Source of the DNA: Parvularia atlantis
Lineage: Eukaryota > Opisthokonta > Rotosphaerida
Direction: 5' to 3'
DNA length: 61,331 nt
Assembly (NCBI GenBank): GCA_943704415.1
Contig: CALSCO010001647.1
Coordinates: 1 to 61,331 of the forward strand
Part shown: one piece after another, positions 1 to 9,809 of the stretch
Layout: each line of letters opens with the position of its first letter
Numbering within the stretch: the first letter of the stretch is position 1
The notes under the pieces: model-generated
Database searches by the model: none
The model's input: the letters and a program-made list of their open reading frames with translations, nothing else
What the model was told of the DNA's origin: nothing
Made by a program: the position numbers and the translations under genes

Positions 1-53
<53 letters not shown>
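1..53. repeat. (GA)n microsatellite
   Basis: About 26 uninterrupted GA dinucleotides run from the window edge to about position 52, so the true array may be longer. Between it and the stop codon of the first gene (position 172) I see nothing recognisable. Confidence 0.95.
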
Positions 54-55
<2 letters not shown>

Positions 56-171
56 GATGGGCGACGCGGCGACGGGGGGATTTTCTTTGCCTGGCCTGGA
101 CAGCGCGGGTGCTGCCGGGAGGGCGAGGCGGGGCCGAGGTGGCAGGGGGCGGGCCGATGGGGTCAGGTCGT

Positions 172-578
172 TCAGGGGGCGTGTCCGTGCACACGCCACG
201 TCTCCCAACGCTCCATCTGCGCGCACGCGCGCGCGCGTGCGCGCTTCGTCAGGTCCACCGCAGCAGCACGGTCCTCGTCGGCGCGCGCACCTGCAGGCGG
301 GCCGCCAGCGTCAAGCTGCTGGCGGCGGCGGTGGCGGCAACGGCCGAGGTCGACGCGACTGTGACGGCCGAGGTCGTCGCGACCGAGAAGGCCTGCTGCC
401 TGCGCGCGCGCCCGCGTGTGCCGCGCCATGTGGGCGATCGCCCTCACGCGCTCGCCACGCGCGCTCACGCGCTCACGCACCGGCTCGCCGCACCGCCGAG
501 GGACGTCGCCGCGGCAAACATGAGCTGCGAGCTCAGCGCCACGCCTGCCACCAGCAGACCCCGAAGAGCAGCTGTCAT
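172..578 (-). CDS. Hypothetical 83-residue protein with two hydrophobic segments
   Basis: I do not recognise this gene. Three exons join in frame: 481-578, 291-399 and 172-216, giving 84 codons including TGA. The donors are GTGCGTGAG and GTGCGCGC. The second intron carries a CTGAC branch site, and both acceptors are GCGCAG. The product starts MTAALRGLLVAGVALSSQLM, which resembles a signal peptide or membrane anchor. A second Ala/Ser/Thr/Val-rich stretch (about residues 36-60) follows, then a polar tail containing RLQMERWETWRVHGH. It could be a small double-pass membrane protein or a secreted or mitochondrial peptide. It is divergent from the PP4R3 gene, with 213 bp between start codons. The frame consistency across all three joins argues for a real gene, but short GC-rich frames can arise by chance. 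Confidence 0.5.
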
Positions 579-791
579 CAAGCGCTCGGCACCCAGCACG
601 TGTCGGTTTCCTTTTCCCCCCTGCGGCGCGGCGCGGCGCGTCAGTCGCGGCGCGGCGTGCAGCGCGTCGGTGAAGACGAAGAGGGACGAAGAGGAGGAGA
701 CGTTGGCCGGAATCTGTCCGGAAACGGTTTCGCCTCGGTCTACCGCCTCTCTGCCGCCACCTTCTCCCGGTCGGCGGCCGTCGACGCAGGG

Positions 792-3700
792 ATGGACCGG
801 CGACGGGTCAAGGTCTACGAGCTGCTCGAGGAGGGCTCGGACAAGTGGCGCGAGGTGGGCACGGGCCACTGCAGCTTGGACTACGTTGAGGCACGCCGCG
901 CGCCGGCCGTTGACCGCTGCCGCTCACGAACGCGCCACGGAACGCGCAAACGCGACAGAGCGAGCGCGCGACGTGCCTCGTCGTCAAGTCGGAGGACGAC
1001 GGCTCGACGCTCCTGCGCAGCAGGATACTCAAGCCCGGGTCGTACGGCCTGCAGCAGAGTGCGGGCGGCGGCGTGCGCGGCGGCCGGGGCCCTGACAAAG
1101 CGCGCGCCGCGTGCGCGCCGCACGCGAAGGCTCGCTCATCGTGTGGAAGGAGGGCGAGCAGGACATGGCGCTGAGCTTCCAGGCCTCGGAGGGCTGCCAG
1201 GACGTGTGGTGCGCGCGCCGTGCTCTGCGGGCTGGCGGACCGCTGACGGCGCCGCGGACGCAGGGCGCAGATCGCCGATGTGCAGATGCGCCAGTACGGC
1301 AGTGCGTGCTGCGCGGCCCGGCCCGTGCGCGCGCTGTGCTGACCACGCGCCGCGCGCTGCCAGCAAGCGACGCAGCGCAGGCCGAGGCCGAGGACGACGA
1401 CGTCGCTGGTGTGGCCAACGCGACGCGGGATCGAACGCTCACGTCGGCCCGTCCAGGCGCAGCCATCGAGGACCAAACCAGCCCGGCCAAGGCGCGCGTG
1501 CTCAAGACGGAGCTGGCCAAGCCGACGCTCGGCACGGTCGGCGAGTTTGAGACGGCGCTGAACGAGAACGCGGCTGTGCCCGCGCTGCGACAGCTGCTCA
1601 CGCAACGCGTGCTCGAGGAGGCGCGTCGCCGGCGCCCGTGTGGCGCTGTGGCTGACGCGCCGCACGGCCGCAGAACTACCTCGAGGACCTAAAGGGCGTC
1701 TTTGCCGACGCGGAGGACCTCGAGGACACAGCGACGCTGCACGTGCTGCACCGCGTCTTCCGCACGCTCGTGCTGCTCAACATGCCGGCGATGTGCGACC
1801 GCCTGTTCCGCGACGAGTACATCATGACGCTGATGGGCGCGCTCGAGTGTGCGTCGCCCGCGTGCTCGCCTGGCGACCGCGTGCTCGCCTAGCGCCCTTG
1901 CGTCGCTCACGCCCGCGCGCTCGCAGACGACCCAGACTTCCCGGACAAGAGGACGCGGCACCGCGAGTACCTCGAGAACACGTGTTCGTTCAAGCAGGTG
2001 CAGCGCGCCCGTGGCTGTTGCGGCCCCGCGCGGCCGAATAAGGGGGCGCGGCGCAGGTCGTACCGCTGAGCAACCCGGAGGTCACAAGCAAGATCCAGCA
2101 GACGTTCCGGCTGCAGTACCTCAAGGACGTGGTGTTGCCACGTGTGCTCGACGATGGCACGTTCACGACGATCAACTCGTACATCTTCTTCAACTACGTC
2201 GAGATCGTCGACCGGCTGCAGAAGGACACGTCGTTCCTGACGCAGATGTGCGCTCGGCGCGGTTGGCGCAGCTCTGCGCCCCGCTCATGGGCACGCCGCC
2301 GCAGCTTTGCGCTCGTGCGCGACAAGGAGATTGTGACCGAGCAGCAGAAGGACACGATCTTCTTCCTGCAAGAGTTTAGCAACGTTGCCAAGACGCTGCA
2401 AGAGGCGCAGCGAAGCCAGTTTTACACGTGCGTTGCGTGCGCGTGTGGAGCGCGTCAAATTGAGCGGTGCGAACGCAGCACGCTCTGCAAGCACGGGTTA
2501 CTGGACATTTTCGCGCGCTCAATCAACCACGAGGACGTCAAGCTGCGCCTGGCCTCGACCGAGATCCTCGCGTGTCTGCTCGACTTCAAGACGTCGCTCC
2601 TGCGCTCGTACCTGCTCGGTGTGCCGTCGCGCTCACGTGGTCCGTGCGGTGCTGACCCGGCACGTGCCCGCTCAGAGCAACAGACCGCGCTCGAGCGCCA
2701 GCCCGAGCCCGGGCAACCGCCAAGGCCAGACCCGGGGTCGTCGCTGCTGCGGCAGCTCATCCGGAGGATACACGAGGACGAGGTGCGCTGCCGTGCGTGT
2801 GCATCAGGCGTGCGTCTGAGCACGGGTGCGCAGGACGAGGGCATGAAGGCGCAGTTCACGGAGATCTTGAAGGTGATGCTGGAGAATGAGCCGACCGACG
2901 AAGATGTGCGTGCGCGCATGCACAGCCGCGTGCACCGCTGACTGCCGCGCGCACAGGCGGCCGAGCGCGACGCGTTCATCGGCGTGTTTTACGAAAAGTA
3001 CGTCTCACTGCTGTTTGAGAACATTCGCACGCTGCCTCAAGGTGCGTGTGGGGTGCAGGCACCTGCCTCGCACGCTCATGCGCCGCCCTCGCGTGCGCAG
3101 AGTCAGCTGTGTGGCCGCAGGAGATGCTGGAGCGCGACTGGCGGGCGGACGGCACAACGGCGGCGCTCGAGTTTGACGCGGCGACGCAGGTGCGCGGGCC
3201 GGCTCAAACAGGCATCAGGCGCGCCTGCTGACGGGCGGCGCGCAGGCACTTGTGGCGCTGCAGCTGGAGCTGATCTCATTCTTCATCCGGCGGCACACGT
3301 TCCGGATAAAGTACCTCACGCTCAACAACCACTTTGCGAGCAAAGTGATGGTGCTGCTGCGGAGCCCGCACAAGCACATCGCCCTTGGCGCGCTGCGCGT
3401 GCTCCGAACGTTTGTGGGCACGAAGGACGAGTTCTACCTGCGCTACATCATCAAGCACAACATGTTTGTGCCCGTGTTCTGCCTCTTCCGCGAGCACGAG
3501 CAGCGCGACAACCTGATCAACTCGGCCGTGCTCGAGCTGATCGAGTTCATTCGCCTAGTGCGTGCCCACATGCGCTCGTGCCGCGCCTGCTGAATTTGCG
3601 GTCCGCACGCGTGCGCAGGAGAACCTTAGGAACATGATCAAGTACATTGTCGAGCGGTTCCGCACGTTCTTCGCCCACGTCAAGTATGTCAAGACCTTTG

Positions 3701-4516
3701 AGGTGCGCGCGGCCGTGATGGGTGGCGCCGAGCACGCTGACGCGCGCGGGCCGGTCGCAGCTGCTTGTGCTCAAATACGAGCAGATCACCGAGGTCCCGT
3801 CAAACGGCGTGTCGGCAGCGGCAGCCGCCGTGGAGGACAGCCGGGGGCGCGTGCGATGGGCTGTCAGCGGCGTGTGGGTCGCTCGCTCAACGGTCGCATG
3901 CAGAGTCAAGCGCGGACGCGAGCGCGAGCGCGGCCTGGACGAGGACGAGGAGGCGTACTTCAACGACGACGACGACGACGACGACGACACCGACGGCGGA
4001 AACGGGACGCCGACGAGGTGGCGCGGCGGCTCGGCTGCCAACGGAACTTACGCGCTGACCCTGGCGTGTGACGAGCAGCAGCGCGCGCGAGGCAGACGAC
4101 GATGAGCTGCGGCCACGCCCGCCCGAGCGCCGGTCGATGTCGCCGCCGCTGATGGGCAACCCGGGCAGCCCCGGCAAGAGCCCGAGCAGCAGTCCGCGCG
4201 GGTGCGTGCGGCAGCGCGGCGTGCTGCGTGTGCGGGCACAGTCCTGACGCCGAGCCAGCAGCCGATCGCCGCCGCTGATCGTGATCGGCAACAAGCACCC
4301 GGTCGGCAGCCCGCGCACTGTGCGCCTGGTGGACTACGACGGCGACGACGACGAGGGGTCCGCCGGTGCGGGCCACGGGCACGCGGCGAGCATGTGCGTC
4401 TGCTGGGCTGTGCGTTGTCGCTCCTGGCTGCTCACTCACGTACACGGCACAGGCTCGGCGTGTCGGCGGGCGCGGACGGCGACGAGCACGCGGCCAAGCG
4501 GAGCAGGCTGAAGTGA
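792..4516 (+). CDS. PPP4R3: Protein phosphatase 4 regulatory subunit 3 (SMEK/Falafel family)
   Basis: This is the substrate-targeting subunit of PP4 phosphatase, which acts in the nucleus in DNA-damage and centromere control. The start MDRRRVKVYELLEEGSDKW is the beginning of the EVH1/PH-like substrate-binding domain, and SLIVWKEGEQDMALSFQ continues it. The central armadillo-like (DUF625) region is visible in many short exons, e.g. INSYIFFNYVEIVDRLQ (about 2170-2220), HTFRIKYLTLNNHFASKV (about 3294-3347) and KDEFYLRYIIKHNMF. A poly-Asp stretch from a GAC run lies near 3960. The tail has the family signature LVDYDGDDDEG and a basic end, AKRSRLK. More than ten short introns interrupt the gene. 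It converges on EAPP with 51 bp between stop codons. The family identification is secure; individual exon joins are not all resolved. Confidence 0.92.
3958..3990 (+). repeat. GAC-triplet run encoding poly-Asp
   Basis: About nine consecutive GAC codons lie inside the acidic C-terminal region of PP4R3. An acidic tract is normal in this family, so the run is probably tolerated length variation. Confidence 0.85.
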
Positions 4517-4567
4517 CGCAGTGGGATCCAGGACTAGCTGTGAGAACATTGAGAGGGCGCACACGCG

Positions 4568-5265
4568 TCACGGCGGCACGCCCGCAATCACGTTGAAGAA
4601 GTGGTAGACCTCGTCGGCGTCGAGCACGGCGACCTCGGTCCCGCACGACGCGCACGCAACCGGGCGGAAGACCTCACCCGGCGGCGCGGCCTCGGCGTCC
4701 ATCGCGTCGTTGCCGCGCTGCCGCTGCCGCCGCGCCTGCTTCCGCTTGGGCACGTCGCCGGCGCTGCGCAGCACCTGATCCTGGCGCACGCGCACGTTGC
4801 GCACAAACATGGCCCGGTACTGGTCCTGGTAGACGTCGTGCCTGCGATGCGTCGGTGCGCGCGTGAGGCCGACGTCCTGCACGCCCGGTTGAGGCCGCAC
4901 CGCTGACAGTCGAAGCAGACCTGCGTGAAGCACGCCGGGCACGACAACACGGCGTCGCTGCGCCGTCGCAGTGCATCGGGCTGCGCCGGTGCCACCACCA
5001 GCAGGTGCCGCTCGACCCAGCGCTCGTCGCTCTCGTCCGCGCCCTCGTTGTACAGCAGCTCGTCGGCCGTCGGCACGGGCACCTTGGCGCGCGGGCGATC
5101 GGGCTCGCCTTGGCGCGCACCCACACGCGCGTGAGCAGACGCGCGACAGCGAGACACACACACGGCAACAGGCGCACCGTCGTCCTCCGCGTCCGAGTCG
5201 AAGTAGACCGGGTCGTAGACCGGCTGCTCCTCGTCGTCGATCGTCTCTTTCGCCGCCGCCGACAT
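4568..5265 (-). CDS. EAPP: E2F-associated phosphoprotein (EAPP) homologue
   Basis: EAPP is a small nuclear phosphoprotein of poorly known function that binds E2F factors in animals. The N-terminus MSAAAKETIDDEEQ leads into VYDPVYFDSDAEDDG, matching the acidic FDSDSED motif of the family. PVPTADELLYNEGADESDE and LSCPACFTQVCFDCQR follow; the latter holds the first Cys pairs. YRAMFVRNVRV comes next, and the end VACASCGTEVAVLDADEVYHFF is the hallmark C-terminus. Introns lie after the acidic motif (GTGCGCC donor) and after the CFDCQR segment. The start codon lies inside, or abuts, the 5' coding region of the SET-domain gene on the other strand. Length and order match the animal protein, and identification is firm. 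Confidence 0.9.
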
Positions 5266-5274
5266 CGCCTCAAA

Positions 5275-6474
5275 GTGGGCGACGATCTCGAGGTCGCCGA
5301 GTTCCCGGACACGGGCCGCGGCCTGCGCACGCGGCGCGCACGGCGCGCGGGCGACGTGCTGCTGGCGGTGCCACGGGCGGCGCTGGTGGCGCCGCGCGAC
5401 GTGGCGCTTGCGACGGCTCCGATGCCGCCGGGCGCGCGCCTTACGAGCGAGCAGTGGCTGATGGTCTTTGTCCTGCGCGAGCGGTGGCGCGGCGCGGCCA
5501 GCCCGCACGCGGCCTACATCGGGGGACTGCCAGGGCCGGACGCGTACGCGGGCTGCCCGGGCGCGAGCGCGTTCAGCGTGCCGGACGCGGTCGTCACGGA
5601 GCTGCTGCCCGATCTCGCGGCGGCCGTGGCGACGCAGCGGGCGCGGCGTGCGGCCGACGAGGACGCGGTGCGCGCGCTGTTGGTCGCGGAGGGCGTGGAC
5701 ACGGACGCGGCAGCGCTCGAGTGGGCGTGGTGGACGGTCAACACGCGCTGCATCACGTGCGCGCACGGCGAGCCGCGCACGCCGGCGATGGCCGACGCCG
5801 GCACGACCGTGCTTGTGCCATTCCTGGACCTGCTCAACCACTCGGACCGCGTGCTCGTCACGAGCCGCTACGACGCCGCCGCGCGCGCCTTTATCGTCGC
5901 GACCGACCAGGACGCCGCACCGGGCGAGCAGGTGTTCCTGTCGTACGGGCCGTACAACGACGCGCAGCTGCTGCTGCACTACGGCTTCGTCCTCCCGCAC
6001 AACACGCTGCACACGGTCAGCCTCGAGGCCCCGCTGCGCGCCGCGATCGCCGCCTGGGACAGCCGCGCGGCCCGGCTGCCGACCGCGCGCGCCATCGCTG
6101 ACGCCGCGGGGCTGTGGCGCGATGCGACGCTTGTGCGCGCGCGGCACTCGATGGCTGCGGCGCCGGTCGTCGAGCCGTCGTGGTGCCTGTGGACGCTCGC
6201 GCAGGTGCTGGCGTGGGCGAGCCGCGACGGCGGCGACGGGCTCGATGCCGCCGACGTGCGGCGACTGGCGCAGGGCGAGACGGACGCGCTCAGCTCGGAC
6301 GTGACGCGGCTCGCGCGCAAGCTGCTCGGCGTCGCCTGCCGCCGGATGCGCGACGACCTCGCCGCCCGCGCTGCCCGCGCCCACGCCCGCGCCGGCCTCT
6401 TCCCGCCGAGCGACCACCTGCTGCTGCACGTGATCGACACCGACCTGTCACTCTTATCGACATTTGAAGCATGA
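5275..6474 (+). CDS. SET-domain protein lysine methyltransferase, Rubisco-LSMT/SETD4-like
   Basis: This is a SAM-dependent lysine methyltransferase of the LSMT type, which in opisthokonts methylates histones or other proteins. The frame is a single open exon of about 400 codons. The N-SET segment EVAEFPDTGRGLRTRRARRAGDVLLAVP has the expected GRGL and VLLxVP motifs. The catalytic core shows WAWWTVNTR, VPFLDLLNHSD (NHS SAM-binding motif) and LSYGPYNDAQLLLHYGF (catalytic Tyr). The C-terminal half resembles the helical substrate-binding domain. No in-frame ATG precedes the N-SET motif: the frame is open upstream to about 5005 but lacks ATG, and the first one, at 5422, would remove the N-SET. The start given is therefore only where homology begins. 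The stop TGA overlaps the CENP-T start. Confidence 0.85.
   Translation: MGDDLEVAEFPDTGRGLRTRRARRAGDVLLAVPRAALVAPRDVALATAPMPPGARLTSEQWLMVFVLRERWRGAASPHAAYIGGLPGPDAYAGCPGASAFSVPDAVVTELLPDLAAAVATQRARRAADEDAVRALLVAEGVDTDAAALEWAWWTVNTRCITCAHGEPRTPAMADAGTTVLVPFLDLLNHSDRVLVTSRYDAAARAFIVATDQDAAPGEQVFLSYGPYNDAQLLLHYGFVLPHNTLHTVSLEAPLRAAIAAWDSRAARLPTARAIADAAGLWRDATLVRARHSMAAAPVVEPSWCLWTLAQVLAWASRDGGDGLDAADVRRLAQGETDALSSDVTRLARKLLGVACRRMRDDLAARAARAHARAGLFPPSDHLLLHVIDTDLSLLSTFEA
6471..6474 (+). other. ATGA stop/start overlap of two tandem genes
   Basis: Positions 6471-6473 are the ATG of CENP-T. Positions 6472-6474 are the TGA of the SET-domain frame, whose last codons read TTT GAA GCA TGA. Both frames are strongly supported on either side of the junction. 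Confidence 0.8.
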
Positions 6475-7547
6475 CGGGACGTGCTGTAACCGCCACGCCG
6501 CGTACGCTCGTGCGCGACTACCTCGCGGCCGCGCCGACGCCGCCGTCCGAGGGCGGCCCGGCCGCTGCGGCCACGCCGGTGTTCAGCGTGGCGCCGCGCC
6601 AGCCGCCGTCGTCGTCCGCGGCGGGGAGGCGACAGCGGCTCGTGGACGCGGCCGGGGCGTTGGCTGCGCGCCGCAACACGCCGCGGACGCTCGTGCGCGA
6701 GTTCCTGGCCGGTGCGCGCTCGCTTACCCTTGCCGCGGAAGAGCATCCGGCTGACGTAGGGGAGCTGTGTGCGCAGTCGCGCCGACGCCCGAGCAGCGCA
6801 CGCCGCAGCTGCACGCGCCGCCGCAGCAGACGCCGCAGCAGCGCACGCCCGACTACGGCGGCCCGAGCCCCGGCGCGCCGACGCCGCCATCGCTGCCGCC
6901 GTCCGTGCTGCTCTCGGGGCCGCGCTCGGGGCCGCGCGGGCCGTCGTTCCGTGTGCAGTTCACGCCGGCTGCCGACGATGGCGCGCAGCAACGCGCGGCC
7001 GGCGCCAAGCTGCCCCTCGCGCCGGCACCGGCGGGCAGCGCGCGGTGCGCGTTGCTGCGGCGTGGTCGTGCGTGGCTGCTGATGCTAGTGCGCACAGGAA
7101 GCGGAAGGCCGAGGCCGGGCCCGGCTTCGTCAGCAACGCGATGATGGTCGGCCTGCTGCAGCACTTCTCACCAGCGCGCGTGTCGCGCGAGGCGCAGGCC
7201 GCCGTTGCCGAGCTGTGCGTTGCGCGCGCGTGTGTACGTCCCTGTCGCTCGCGGCCTCACGCCCGCTGCCGCACAGCTCCGTGCGCTACTTTGACCGCGC
7301 CGTGGCCGATGTCGACAGCTACGCGCGCCACGCCCGCCGCGCCACAATCGAGCCGAGCGACGTCGAGTGCCTGTTCAAGCGGCACGCTCGCGCACAACGC
7401 GAGGCCAGTGCACTACTGACACACGGTCGCAGGCAGCGCCTCGTCACCGACAAGAAGCCGCTCGAGGACCTCATCCGGCAGCACCTGCCGCTCGAGCTGC
7501 AGGAGGAGCTGATCCCGATTGCGCGCGCGTTCAACAAGGTCGGCTGA
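6471..7547 (+). CDS. CENPT: Centromere protein T (CENP-T), inner-kinetochore histone-fold protein
   Basis: CENP-T links centromeric DNA, as part of the CENP-T-W-S-X complex, to the Ndc80 complex. The N-terminus carries two copies of the family motif, ATPRTLVRDYL (about residues 8-18) and NTPRTLVREFL (about 68-78), matching the TPRTLL motifs of animal CENP-T. A Pro/Gln-rich linker follows. The C-terminal histone fold reads VRYFDRAVADVDSYARHARR, TIEPSDVECLFKRQR, LVTDKKPLEDLIRQHLPLE and ELIPIARAFNKVG, ending at the position usual for the family. Four short GTGCGC...CAG introns are removed; the junction at about 7404-7438 joins FKR to QRLVTD. The start ATG is the only one before the first TPRTLVR motif. 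The linker is short, so the protein is smaller than human CENP-T. Confidence 0.93.
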
Positions 7548-7722
7548 TGATGCGCTGGGGTTGTTTTTTGGTACATGTTTGCAATGCGGCTCCGCAACAC
7601 AGACACAGGCACGCACGCACGACGACGGGGGTGATATCAAAACGGGGCATTTCCAGCAGACGAGACGGGCGAAGAGAGGGAAAAACCGTGACGTAATGCA
7701 AGGCAAACAACTCGCGCGCGCG

Positions 7723-9381
7723 TTACGCAGTCGTCTTCTTGAGGAACTTGGTCTTGTTGCACCGCTCAGGGTCGGTGTCGTTGGTCAGGGTCGACTGCGC
7801 CCGCATGAGCTCGCACAGCTCCGTCTCGACCTTGTCCTTCTCCGCCTGGCGACGTGTGAGTGCGTGCCTAGCGGGCGGGCGCGCACACGGCCAGGCGCAC
7901 ACCTGCTCGTTCTTCGAAAAGATCCTGGCGGGGAAGGCGGTCGTCGGCGCGGTGTAGATGCGCGCGTCGTCGCGCGAGCGTTTGTGTGCGTACTCGTCCG
8001 AGGCCGACGCCTCGACGCCGTTGGCGGTCGTGTTGGTGTTGAGGTCGACCAGGAACTGGTCGCCTGTCTGGCAGGGCGTGGTCGGGGCGGAGGGCACGCG
8101 CGCGGGCGGCGACTCGTTGAACGGGCCGAGGACGGTCTGCGGCCGCGGTCAGGCGCCGCCGCGGCCGCACTGTTGGCGCCGCACGCACGTCGTCCTCGAG
8201 GATCGACGTCGACTCGAGCATGTCGGTGCTCGACGTGCGGAAGCCTGCGGTCATGCAAGCGTGAGCCCTCTGGTGCCGGCGCAAGCGCACGAGCACGCAC
8301 CGATCGGTGACAGCAGCGCGTCGTCGAGTGCGCTCGGTGTCAAGCCCGCGTTAAGCTGCGTCGGCCCCCAGGCGGCCAGGCCTGCGTGCGGCGCGACGCG
8401 GGGTGAGCACGCTGCCCGAGGACGTGCACAGACGCACTCGGCTCCTGCCTGCCCTTGAGCGGCTTGATCAGGTCGATCTGGCCCTCGTTCGTGACATACT
8501 GCGTGGGCGCCGAGCGTGCGTCAGCGGCCCGCACCGCATTTGCGTGTGCGTCGCACCTTGCCGATAAAGTCGTCGATGCCGATGGTCTGCGCCTCGCTCT
8601 TGAGCTTGAGCAGGTTGTACGGTGCCGGCGAGGGCGGGGATGGCTCGTAGCCGCTCTGGTAGATGTGCCGCGCGACCTTGTCGTCAATGCCCGCGCTCGA
8701 ATAGTCGGTCGACAGCAGTTCCAGCTCCTCCTCGTCTGCGGCGGGGGGCGTCAGCACTCCCAGTCGCGTCAACACCGCACGCGGCGTGCACCGTCGTACT
8801 CGTCGTTTTCCCCGCGCTCCTCACCCGCGTAGTCGCTCGCCGGCGCGCGGTGGCTCATCGCGCCGTTCACAAACGTGCCGTTCGCGCGTGCGCCGTTCGC
8901 AGCAGGTGCGGGCGCGCCGTCGACCACGAGCGTCGCCTTTAGGCGCTCATTCTCTCGCGCGAGCTCAGCGATGAGCCGCTGCAACTCGCTGTTTTGCTCA
9001 CGGAGCTGCGGTGCGGCTGTCACCCTCCTCGCGTGCCACTGCGCGCAGCTCACGCACCGCCTCGGCCTCCTTTAGCCGCTGCGCCGCCTCCTGCAGCTGG
9101 TCCTCGAGGTTCTTGACGTACTGGATGCGTCGTTCTCTGAAGGCGCGCTGCGCCGCGCGGTTCTGCTCGGCGCTGCGTCCAGCGCACAGCGGCGGCGTCA
9201 GCAACGCGCACGCGCGGGGGAAAAAAAAAACACTGCGACGCACCGCTTGGGCGATATCTGCGACTTGCGCGCCTCCTCGCTCTCCTCGTGGCGCATGTCT
9301 GCGCAGCAGCCGGTCAGTCAGATGCCCCGCACACTGTGGAGCGACGTCGACGCACCCGCCGCACGGCCGCCCTTGGCCGGC

Positions 9382-9413
<32 letters not shown>

Positions 9414-9626
9414 CGCCTTGCGCGAGTTGCTGCGCGGCCGCGTCGCGCGCTTGGTCCCCTTCGGACTGTACTCCTGCGTGCGTTGCACACGTGCGAGGAG
9501 AGTGTTCGTGAACAGAGTGCACGCCGCTGCCGCAGTGCGCCGCACCTCGTCGAGAAAGTCGGCGTCGGGACTGAGCGACTCCTCGCGGCTCAGTGTCGGC
9601 ACCATGTCGTCGACCGCGGTGCCCAT
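7723..9626 (-). CDS. Yap/Pap1-type bZIP transcription factor
   Basis: This is a DNA-binding basic leucine-zipper factor. The basic region AEQNRAAQRAFRERRIQYVK has the NxxAQxxFR signature of the fungal AP-1-like (Yap/Pap1) class, unlike the NxxAAxxCR of Jun/CREB. The zipper continues through LEDQLQEAAQRLKEAEAV and, after an intron, LREQNSELQRLIAELARENERLK. The N-terminal exon begins MGTAVDDMVPTLSREESLSP and includes a basic poly-Ala segment from a GCN run (about 9386-9412). The C-terminal part has acidic segments (DEEELELLSTDYSSAG) and ends KTKFLKKTTA. The clustered cysteines of the Yap1 redox domain are not evident, so oxidative-stress sensing should not be assumed. The gene is divergent from CAMTA. 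Confidence 0.82.
9386..9412. repeat. (GCA)n triplet run coding poly-Ala
   Basis: An AGC/GCA triplet array lies within the bZIP gene. On the coding minus strand it reads as alanine codons between the basic KRATRPRSNSRK segment and PAKGGRAAG. Confidence 0.85.
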
Positions 9627-9809
9627 GCTGCCTGACGTGCCCGTGAACGCCTCGCGGGAACCTCTCGAGGGGCGCTGCGCAAGTTCAGCTTACAAAGCGC
9701 GAAACCGCGTGTCTGCACCCCGCTCAATGACAGGATGGCCGTGGTGCTGTGCTCACTCTGCGCGCCTCCCGCACAGGGCAACCGGGCACCGGGCACCGGG
9801 CACACGCGG
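9627..9809. promoter_or_regulatory. Shared upstream region of bZIP and CAMTA
   Basis: This region lies between two divergent transcription-factor genes. It holds a tandem GGGCACC-type heptamer (about 9778-9802). An upstream in-frame ATG at 9735 could extend CAMTA by 25 residues. There is no TATA-like element. Confidence 0.45.

Noticed and set aside
57-1550. Long open frame across the left edge on the plus strand
   Set aside because: It is Arg/Ala-rich with no family features and runs across the PP4R3 start and an opposite-strand gene. In DNA this GC-rich, stop codons are rare and such frames arise by chance.
4588-6429. 613-codon open frame antisense to the SET gene
   Set aside because: Only its EAPP part matches a known family. 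The rest is a mirror of the SET coding strand with Arg/Pro/Ala bias.
7723-9626. bZIP as a true Yap1 redox sensor
   Set aside because: The basic region fits, but I could not find the paired cysteine-rich domains that define Yap1 regulation.
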